Below, in pieces: positions 7,538 through 15,029 of a stretch of DNA of 19,472 nt. The stretch covers positions 1 to 19,472 of the forward strand of contig JAJYDR010000031.1 in NCBI GenBank assembly GCA_021777285.1. Reading direction: 5' to 3'. How positions within the stretch are numbered: the first letter of the stretch is position 1; every line of letters starts with the position of its first letter. Both the position numbers and the translations under genes were made by a program. The DNA comes from Actinomycetes bacterium (lineage in GTDB: Bacteria; Actinomycetota; Acidimicrobiia; Acidimicrobiales; RAAP-2). The notes under the pieces are model-generated. The model saw only the letters and a program-made list of their open reading frames with translations. It was not told the origin of the DNA and searched no databases.

Positions 7538-8805
7538 GTGCGTACCAGGCGCGCGTGATCGACGTCGAGCTCGACATCCTTCTTGGGAGTTTGCCCGCCG
7601 TCAGTCTCGAGGGGCCCAAGGGAGTGGGCAAGACCTCGACCGCGACGCGCCGTGGTGGTTCCATCATTCAGCTCGACGATCCAGGGGTCTTCGAAATCAT
7701 CCGAGCTCAGCCCGAGCGACTCACGACGGGACGTGCGCCCATTGTCATCGACGAATGGCAGCGTTATCCGGCCTCGTGGGACCTGGTGCGTCGATCCGTG
7801 GATGACGACCACTCTCCGGCTCGATTCATTTTGACTGGATCAGCGACACCAACGACCTCGCCGACGCACTCCGGCGCCGCGCGGATTGTGCCCGTCAGAA
7901 TGCGGCCACTCACCTTCAGCGAACGTGGCAGCGAGACGCCCACGGTGTCACTGGCGGCGCTGCTCGAGGGAGGTCGGCCTCCCCTGAAAGGATCGACGAA
8001 GGTCGCACTTGTCGACTACACGGACGAGATTGTCACCGGAGGTTTCCCCGGAATGCGTTACTCCTCGCCTCGGGCACAGCGGACGGCGCTCGATGGCTAT
8101 CTCGAGCGAATCATGGACACCGACTTGCCCGAACTCGGGGTGGAAGTTCGAAACCCCAACACTCTTCGCAGGTGGCTTCGGGCGTATGCAGCGGCGACGG
8201 CGACGTCCACGTCCTTTGAAAAGATCGCGAAGGCGTCATCCGCGGGCGAAGAGGTCTCACCCGCCAAGACCACGACCATCGCCTATCGGGAGGCCCTCGA
8301 GCGAATCTGGATTCTCGACTCGATACCGGCGTGGGCGCCATCTGCCAATCACTTACGTCGTCTCAGTGGCTCTCCGAAGCATCACCTGGCCGACCCCGCC
8401 CTTGCTGCACGGCTGGTCGGCATTGACGCTGACGGCCTCTTAAAGGGGGAGGGGGGGGCAGCGATCCCACGCGACGGGACGTTCTTGGGTTCACTGTTCG
8501 AATCTCTGACGGCTCTTAGCGTGCGGGTCTTCGCACAGAGCGCGGAGGCACGCGTATCCCACTTTCGTACGTGGAGCGGAGAACACGAGGTTGACTTGAT
8601 CGTGTCTCGAGGCGACCAACGAAGTGTCGCCATCGAAACCAAACTCACTGACACGGTGACCGATGCCGACGTGGCTCACTTGGCGTGGCTACAGGCGAAG
8701 ATGGGTGACGACCTGCTCGACTGCATCGTGATCACCACCGGTCGTGAGGCCTATCGTCGCAGCGACGGAATCGGCGTCGTCCCGCTCGCACTCTTGGGCC
8801 TGTAG
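7534..8805 (+). CDS. AAA ATPase with C-terminal DUF4143 (PD-(D/E)XK-like) domain
   Basis: A 423-residue protein of the AAA_14/DUF4143 family, cytoplasmic, biological role not established. Residues 1-110 form the ATPase: Walker A GPKGVGKTS (27-35), Walker B PIVIDEWQ (D73, E74) and a sensor-like FILTGSA near 98-104. The middle is mostly helical. The C-terminal domain has a nuclease-fold pattern, HEVDLIV (D354) followed by AIETK (E368, K370), the D...ExK of PD-(D/E)XK proteins. Length and ends look complete. GC and third-position GC are visibly lower than in the flanking nup and bmp genes, suggesting transfer. It lies opposite to and between bmp and nupO. A G5-A-G8 tract (8445-8458) falls within codons near 304-309. 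There is no Shine-Dalgarno sequence. Members are often multi-copy in actinobacteria; function remains unknown. Confidence 0.88.
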   Translation: MSAYQARVIDVELDILLGSLPAVSLEGPKGVGKTSTATRRGGSIIQLDDPGVFEIIRAQPERLTTGRAPIVIDEWQRYPASWDLVRRSVDDDHSPARFILTGSATPTTSPTHSGAARIVPVRMRPLTFSERGSETPTVSLAALLEGGRPPLKGSTKVALVDYTDEIVTGGFPGMRYSSPRAQRTALDGYLERIMDTDLPELGVEVRNPNTLRRWLRAYAAATATSTSFEKIAKASSAGEEVSPAKTTTIAYREALERIWILDSIPAWAPSANHLRRLSGSPKHHLADPALAARLVGIDADGLLKGEGGAAIPRDGTFLGSLFESLTALSVRVFAQSAEARVSHFRTWSGEHEVDLIVSRGDQRSVAIETKLTDTVTDADVAHLAWLQAKMGDDLLDCIVITTGREAYRRSDGIGVVPLALLGL

Positions 8806-8886
8806 GAAAAGGCCGAGCATGACGGCGTCGAGTCGCTCTCAACCTTTGTGGCAATAGACACGCGCGCATCAGTCCAAAATGACAAA

Positions 8887-8916
8887 GAAACCCGGGTTCT
8901 TTCGAACCCGGGTTTC
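8887..8916 (-). terminator. Strong hairpin terminator, bmp (possibly bidirectional)
   Basis: A perfect 13-bp stem, GAAACCCGGGTTC (8887-8899) with GAACCCGGGTTTC (8904-8916), encloses a TTTC loop. On the minus strand the stem is followed by a T-rich stretch (TTTGTCATTTT), giving an intrinsic terminator just after the bmp stop. On the plus strand the trailing run is poor (ATTG), but the hairpin lies about 80 nt past the AAA gene and may end that transcript too. No gene is seen in 8806-8943. Confidence 0.85.
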
Positions 8917-8943
8917 ATTGTGAAGTCGCAAACGCGACGCCGG

Positions 8944-10053
8944 TTACTTCGCGGGGTAGCTGTTCGGGTTCACCGAGAGACGTCCGGCGATGATCGCGGC
9001 CTTGGCCTTGGCGATCTTGGCCTTGAGGGCGCCGGGCACCGGGATGCCGCCATACTCGAGCTGCGTACCGTTGTTCTTCAGCGTGCCGAGGTAGACGCCA
9101 CCCTTGAAGGTGCCCTTGGCGGCTGAGAGGACCGCGGCCTTCACCGAGGACTCGACGCCCTTGGCGACGGTGCCCACGAACCACGAGCAGTCCGCCGCGT
9201 CAGAGACGCAGCCGTTGGAGTCGACCCACATGATGCTGTGGCCCTTGCCCGCCTGCTGGGCTGCCGCCACCGAGCCCAGGCCGACGGATCCGGCAACCGG
9301 GAAGACGATGTCCGCACCCTGGGAGAAGAAGTTGGTGGTCAACGTCTTGCCCGCGGTCTGGTCGGTGAAGTTACCGATGAAGCTGCCCGAGCCGTTGCAG
9401 GTGGCCAGCGAGCAGGCGCCCTTGGCGGGCGTCCAGCCGAGGGTCTTCACCTTGGCGCCATAGGTCTTGTCGTAGTAGCGAACACCCGCGACGAAGCCGT
9501 TCATGTAGAGCGTGACCGCCGGGAAGTTCATGCCGCCGTAGGTGGCGACCGTCCCGGTGTGGGTCATGCCGGCCGCGAGGATGCCCCCGAGGAAGCCGCC
9601 CTGGTCGGTCTCGTACTGCAGCGCGAGGACGTTCTTGCTCTTGGTCTTGGGCGCGTCGTCAACGATCGCGAACTTCTGCTGCGGATGGGCGTTGGCGGCC
9701 TGAGCGGTCGCCTGGTCCATCAAGAAGCCGACGGTCACGATGATGCCGCAGCCCTGGTGCACGAAGTTGTTGATGTTGGGCACGTAGTCGGTCGACGAGG
9801 TCGACGACAGGTACTTGATCGTCATGCTCTTGTACACCTTCTTGGCGTCCTGCAGACCCTTCCACGCCGAGGCGTTGAAGGACTTGTCGTTGATGCCACC
9901 GGTGTCGGTGACGACGCAGGCCTTGAACGACGTCGCGGCGGATGCCGACATGGTCGTGGCAACAGTGCCAACGGTGAGGGCCCCCAGCACCAGCGACGCG
10001 CTCACGAGCGTCGTGGACAGGCGGCGAACACCCAATTTCTCTCCCATATGCAT
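8944..10053 (-). CDS. bmp: BMP-family nucleoside-binding protein (exported)
   Basis: Substrate-binding component of the nucleoside ABC importer, 369 residues, BMP/Med/TmpC family. Typical segments are VVTDTGGINDKSFNASAWKG (family N-terminal motif), the ETDQGGFLGGILAAGM segment, GGMNFPAVTLYMNGF and GADIVFPVAGSVGLG. The N terminus is a Sec signal: basic start, hydrophobic core about 16-34, then ASA-ATS for signal peptidase I near residue 39. No lipobox cysteine follows, unlike most Gram-positive members. The mature part has six cysteines (46, 102, 214, 219, 282, 289). The ATG at 10053 is set by GGAGG at 10064-10060 with 6-nt spacing. A palindrome overlaps its predicted promoter. The ATPase and permease genes lie downstream beyond the inserted AAA gene. 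The symbol is a family name. Confidence 0.93.
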   Translation of the reverse strand: MHMGEKLGVRRLSTTLVSASLVLGALTVGTVATTMSASAATSFKACVVTDTGGINDKSFNASAWKGLQDAKKVYKSMTIKYLSSTSSTDYVPNINNFVHQGCGIIVTVGFLMDQATAQAANAHPQQKFAIVDDAPKTKSKNVLALQYETDQGGFLGGILAAGMTHTGTVATYGGMNFPAVTLYMNGFVAGVRYYDKTYGAKVKTLGWTPAKGACSLATCNGSGSFIGNFTDQTAGKTLTTNFFSQGADIVFPVAGSVGLGSVAAAQQAGKGHSIMWVDSNGCVSDAADCSWFVGTVAKGVESSVKAAVLSAAKGTFKGGVYLGTLKNNGTQLEYGGIPVPGALKAKIAKAKAAIIAGRLSVNPNSYPAK

Positions 10054-10115
10054 TCAATCCCTCCAAAGGATCGTCGAACGCTAGCGCCTCCGACTGGGCA
10101 TTTCGCGGTTCTAGT

Positions 10116-10129
10116 TGTCACAGGTGACA
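10116..10129. promoter_or_regulatory. 14-bp palindromic operator at bmp promoter
   Basis: TGTCAC-AG-GTGACA is a perfect 6-2-6 inverted repeat. It overlaps the predicted bmp -10 box by 3 bp and covers the expected start of transcription, a position typical of a repressor site. The cognate regulator is not identified in this window. The remaining intergenic stretch 10130-10212 holds no gene that I can see. Confidence 0.6.
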
Positions 10130-10132
10130 CTA
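10127..10132 (-). promoter_or_regulatory. Possible -10 box of bmp
   Basis: On the minus strand TAGTGT matches TAnnnT. Transcription would start near 10120, leaving a leader of about 67 nt that includes the GGAGG ribosome binding site. No strong -35 is apparent. Confidence 0.4.
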
Positions 10133-10212
10133 TCCGCGATTGGGCGAAGGGGCTGAACGCGATACAGCGGGCGAGGAGCTCAGATTTGGTCCTCTGCCCG
10201 GTCCGAGTCCGC

Positions 10213-11652
10213 TCAGTGGTTGGGGTGCGCGACGATGACCTTCGGCACGGCGAGGCTGGTCGCGAGGGCGATCAGAGCGATCCCAGCCGAGACCTGGAAG
10301 GCGCGCTCGTAACCCGACGTGAGGGCCGCCGCACTCAGGGGACGGGCGAAGCGCGCCGACGCGTCGGCCGCCAGGGTGCCGAGAACGGCGAGGCCGAGCG
10401 AGCCGCCCAACTGGCGCGACGTGTTGAGAACACCCGAGGCCAGTCCGGCGTCGGCGCGGTCGACGCCTGTGGTCGCGGCCGAAGCGAGGGGGGTGAAGAG
10501 CAGGCCGATCGCCAGTGCGCAGAGGGCCGACGGCGCCAGGACGTCCACCGTGTACGAGGAGTGCACGCCGATGCGCGAGAGCCACAGGAACCCCAGCGTC
10601 GCGAGCGAGGTGCCGATCAAGAGCAGGGGCCGGGCGTGCAGCTTGGGCAGCAGTCGCGAACTCGTCTGCGCTCCCACGATGATCGCGATCGCCATCGGCA
10701 GGAATGCGAAACCCGTCTTCACCGGGCCGTAGCCCAGGATGTACTGGTAGTAGAAGGTCAGGAAGTACCACATCGAGAAGAACGCCCCGCCGATGAGCAG
10801 CATCACCAGGTTCGCCATCGAGAGCGAGCGGACGTGAAATATCCGCAGCGGCACCAGGGGGTGGCTCGCAACCTGGGTCTCCCAGATGAAGAACGTGGCC
10901 AGGCCGAGCGCGGCGCCGAGGAACCACAGCAGCGTCGAGGTGGCGGTCCAGCCGATTGCCCTCGAGTTCACGACCGTCGTCGTGTTCACGACGCCGTAGA
11001 TCAGCGCGGCGAGTGAACCGGTGACGAGGACGGCCCCGGTGACGTCGAGCTTGACTGCGGCGTCGCGATTGCGCATCTCGCGCAGGTACCTCAGGGCGAG
11101 CACGCCGGCGAGGATCCCGAAGGGCACGTTGATGAAGAAGACCCAGCGCCACGAGGCCCAGCCGGTGAGCAGCCCGCCGAGCAGACCACCGACCGCGCCG
11201 CCGGCGCCGGCCACGGCGCTCCAGAGCCCGAGCGCGCGCGGAAGGCGCTTGCCGTGGAAGGTCGTGACGATGATGGTCAGTGTCGCCGGTGAGAGGATGG
11301 CCCCGCCGATGCCCTGGAGGGCGCGCACCGCGACCATCTGGCTGCCCGTCGCGGCGAAGCCGGCGCCGATGCTCGCGATGGTAAAGACGGTCAGTCCGGT
11401 GAGATAGACGCGCCGGCGCCCGAAGATGTCCGCGGCCCGCCCTCCGAGCAGGAGGAACCCAGCGAAGGTCAGCACGTAGGCGTTCACTACCCACTGGGCG
11501 CTGTCGATCGTGAAGTGCAGGTCGCGCTGCATCGAGGGCAGGGCGACGTTGACGATCGACACGTCGAGGACCACCATGAACTGCGCCAGGCAGGCGATCG
11601 TCAGGATGATCCAATCCGGGGCGTGGCGGTGCGCCTTCTTGGTCTTTGGCAT
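10213..11652 (-). CDS. MFS drug:proton antiporter, DHA2 (EmrB/QacA) type
   Basis: Predicted inner-membrane exporter of 479 residues with about 14 TM segments, the DHA2 length and topology. Motif D1 (LDVSIVNVALPSMQRDL) lies in the first TM, followed by the WVVNAYVLTFAG segment. Motif A (GGRAADIFGRRRVY) is in the loop between TM2 and TM3. The glycine-rich antiporter motif C (AGAGGAVGGLLGGLLTGWASWRWVFFINVPFG) is in and after TM5. Such proteins expel hydrophobic drugs, dyes or secondary metabolites against protons; the substrate here cannot be told. The ATG at 11652 has no Shine-Dalgarno sequence but has TACACT exactly 6 nt upstream, so the mRNA is likely leaderless. It is divergent from ettA across 53 nt and has no partner regulator beside it. 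Confidence 0.9.
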   Translation of the reverse strand: MPKTKKAHRHAPDWIILTIACLAQFMVVLDVSIVNVALPSMQRDLHFTIDSAQWVVNAYVLTFAGFLLLGGRAADIFGRRRVYLTGLTVFTIASIGAGFAATGSQMVAVRALQGIGGAILSPATLTIIVTTFHGKRLPRALGLWSAVAGAGGAVGGLLGGLLTGWASWRWVFFINVPFGILAGVLALRYLREMRNRDAAVKLDVTGAVLVTGSLAALIYGVVNTTTVVNSRAIGWTATSTLLWFLGAALGLATFFIWETQVASHPLVPLRIFHVRSLSMANLVMLLIGGAFFSMWYFLTFYYQYILGYGPVKTGFAFLPMAIAIIVGAQTSSRLLPKLHARPLLLIGTSLATLGFLWLSRIGVHSSYTVDVLAPSALCALAIGLLFTPLASAATTGVDRADAGLASGVLNTSRQLGGSLGLAVLGTLAADASARFARPLSAAALTSGYERAFQVSAGIALIALATSLAVPKVIVAHPNH

Positions 11653-11658
11653 CTCGCG

Positions 11659-11664
11659 AGTGTA
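11659..11664 (-). promoter_or_regulatory. Leaderless-type -10 box of the MFS gene
   Basis: On the minus strand TACACT is followed by 6 nt and then the ATG at 11652, so the start codon coincides with the expected first base of the transcript. There is no ribosome binding site in between. This is the same box sequence as in front of psuG and hbd. Confidence 0.5.
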
Positions 11665-11705
11665 ACGGGAGGCTCTCGCGGCGCTTCATTTGTAAGACTG
11701 GTCGA

Positions 11706-13382
<1,677 letters not shown>

Positions 13383-13521
13383 CTATTGGCCCTGGTCTTC
13401 CTCGGTAGGTTGGAGGGGAACGACGGGCCGTCGCCTGCCGGCGCGACGCGACGCGAGACGCGAGCGCCGCGAAGGCGGCTGGTCGGTGTTCGGAGGTTCG
13501 CGCGTCGCGTTAGCGGCGTCG

Positions 13522-13527
13522 TAGTGT
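13522..13527 (+). promoter_or_regulatory. Possible -10 box of kynU
   Basis: TAGTGT (TAnnnT) lies 32 nt before the kynU GTG and would give a short leader containing the AGGAGA ribosome binding site. The rest of the ettA-kynU gap (13383-13521) is GC-rich, with only weak hairpins such as CGACG/CGTCG near 13420-13433. I see no gene in it. Confidence 0.35.
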
Positions 13528-13547
13528 CGGGGCGTCAAGCCCAGAAC

Positions 13548-13553
13548 AGGAGA
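13548..13553 (+). promoter_or_regulatory. Ribosome binding site that fixes the kynU start
   Basis: AGGAGA with 6-nt spacing to the GTG at 13560. The reading frame is open for 58 more codons upstream, so this site is what selects the start. Confidence 0.7.
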
Positions 13554-13559
13554 GACGAC

Positions 13560-14792
13560 GTGATCTCACGGGACGAGTGCGCGGCGTTGGACGCCGTTGA
13601 CCCCCTCGCTGCGCTGCGCGAGGAGTTCACCCTCGCCGACGGCCTGATCTACCTCGATGGCAACTCTTTGGGACCGGTCACGCGCGCCGCGCGCGAACGC
13701 GTGGCCCAGGTGATCGAGCACGAGTGGGCCGAGGGCCTGGTGAAGAGTTGGAACAGCGCGGGCTGGATGGCGACGCCCACGCGTCTGGGCGACCGACTGG
13801 CGCCCCTTATCGGCGCGCACGCTGGCGAGGTCCTCGTCGCCGACACGCTGACTATCGGGCTCGCGAAGTTGATCGGCGGCGCTCTCTCGCTGCGGCGCGA
13901 CCGGCACGTGATCTTGACCGACATCGCCAACTTCCACTCCGACATCTACATCGTGCGCGCGATGGCTCACTTCGCCGACCGCGATGTCGTGGTGCGGACC
14001 ATCACGCGCGAGGACCTCGCCGCCAACCTCGATGGCGACGTGGCTCTCGTGATGCTCACCCACGTGGACTTTCGCACCGGCGAGATGCTCGACCTCGCCG
14101 GCATCACGGCCCAGGTACACGACGTCGGGGCGCTGATGCTCTGGGACTTCGCGCACTCGGCCGGCGCGGTGCCCCTCGACGTCACGGGCGCCAACGTGGA
14201 CTTCGCCGCGGGCTGCACGTACAAGTACTTAAACGGCGGCCCCGGCTCGCCGGGCTTCATCTACGTGCGCGCCTCGTTCCAAGGAGTCCTCGAGAACCCG
14301 ATCCCCGGCTGGCTCGGACACGCGAGGCCCTTTGACTTCGAGCTCGAGTACGCGCCCGCCGCGGGCATGCAGGCCTTTGTGACGTCCTCGCCCTCGATCG
14401 TGGCGCTCGCCGTGCTCGACGGGGCCCTCGACGTGTGGAACCGCGTCACCATCGACGCGGTACGCGCGAAGAGCCTGGTCATGAGCGACCTCTTCATCGA
14501 CCTCGTCGAGGCGCGACTGCCCGGGGTGTTCACGCTGGCCACGCCGCGCGAGCACGCGCGTCGCGGCAGCCAGGTCTCCTTGCGCCACCCCCAGAGCTAC
14601 GGCGTCGTCCAGGCGATGATCGAGCGCGGGGTCATCGGCGACTTCCGCGAGCCGGACATCGCGCGCTTCGGCTTTGCGCCGCTGTACCTGCGTTACGTGG
14701 ACGTCTACGATGCGGTCGAGCACCTGGTCGAGGTGATCGAGAGTGAGGACCACCTCGCCCCACGATTTGCCGTTCGCCAGGCTGTTACCTGA
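13560..14792 (+). CDS. kynU: Kynureninase
   Basis: PLP-dependent hydrolysis of L-kynurenine to anthranilate and alanine (or of 3-hydroxykynurenine) in tryptophan degradation. It has 410 residues, the usual bacterial length. Recognisable segments are YLDGNSLGP near the N terminus, NFHSDIYI, VMLTHVDFRTGEM, WDFAHSAGAVPLDV (the Asp that contacts the PLP ring nitrogen) and CTYKYLNGGPGSPGF with Schiff-base K222. The C-terminal part has RRGSQVSLRHP. The GTG start at 13560 is chosen from AGGAGA 6 nt upstream and from the normal N terminus. No tryptophan dioxygenase, formamidase or anthranilate genes are adjacent, so the rest of the pathway must be elsewhere. It is preceded by ettA on the same strand but has its own likely promoter. 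Confidence 0.94.
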   Translation: MISRDECAALDAVDPLAALREEFTLADGLIYLDGNSLGPVTRAARERVAQVIEHEWAEGLVKSWNSAGWMATPTRLGDRLAPLIGAHAGEVLVADTLTIGLAKLIGGALSLRRDRHVILTDIANFHSDIYIVRAMAHFADRDVVVRTITREDLAANLDGDVALVMLTHVDFRTGEMLDLAGITAQVHDVGALMLWDFAHSAGAVPLDVTGANVDFAAGCTYKYLNGGPGSPGFIYVRASFQGVLENPIPGWLGHARPFDFELEYAPAAGMQAFVTSSPSIVALAVLDGALDVWNRVTIDAVRAKSLVMSDLFIDLVEARLPGVFTLATPREHARRGSQVSLRHPQSYGVVQAMIERGVIGDFREPDIARFGFAPLYLRYVDVYDAVEHLVEVIESEDHLAPRFAVRQAVT

Positions 14793-14799
14793 ATCGCTG

Positions 14800-14822
14800 G
14801 CTGACGCGTCCACGCGTGCAGC
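14800..14822 (+). terminator. Hairpin after kynU
   Basis: GCTGACGCGT (14800-14809) pairs with ACGCGT plus CAGC (14812-14822), with one bulged G, 7 nt past the kynU stop. There is no T-run, so at most it is a GC-hairpin terminator. A second small stem, GGCCG/CGGCC, follows near 14845-14860. Confidence 0.4.
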
Positions 14823-14910
14823 GAGTTGAACGACGCGAGCCGGCCGTCCGTCGGCCACGCAGTGGGGGCGACCGTTGCGACGAGTGCAAGTCAAGAGACG
14901 GTGGTCCGAT

Positions 14911-14971
14911 TCGTAACTTTACGATATTACGTTTATGCACGTTCTGTGCCAATCATCGTCAAATCGTAAAG
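14911..14971. promoter_or_regulatory. Cluster of TCGTAA/TTACGA half-sites (probable operator)
   Basis: A perfect palindrome TCGTAA-CT-TTACGA occupies 14911-14924. A further TTACG half-site is at 14927-14931, and TCGTAA at 14964-14969 lies within ATCGTAAAG. That last element is the exact inverse of CTTTACGAT at 14917-14925. This AT-richer stretch stands out from its surroundings and lies upstream of a gene with a winged-HTH domain, which suggests autoregulation. Confidence 0.55.
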
Positions 14972-14980
14972 ATTCTGGAC

Positions 14981-14986
14981 TAACAT
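14981..14986 (+). promoter_or_regulatory. Possible -10 box of the HTH-ATPase regulator gene
   Basis: TAACAT lies 10 bp past the last TCGTAA half-site. Transcription would start near 14993, giving a leader of about 37 nt with an AAAGGAG ribosome binding site at 15019-15025. Confidence 0.35.
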
Positions 14987-15029
14987 GGTAGTCAGGGTGG
15001 CCCTAATCGGAAGAATGTAAAGGAGCGAG

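Noticed and set aside
10054..10115. Riboswitch in the bmp leader
   Set aside because: The leader of about 65 nt has a ribosome binding site but no conserved purine or other riboswitch core that I can recognise.
9238..11016. 592-codon plus-strand frame over bmp and the MFS gene
   Set aside because: It is antisense to two well-supported genes and its composition is only that of a GC-rich shadow.
13386..13559. N-terminal extension of kynureninase (58 codons)
   Set aside because: The extension is Arg-rich and unlike the family, and a ribosome binding site with correct spacing precedes the GTG at 13560.
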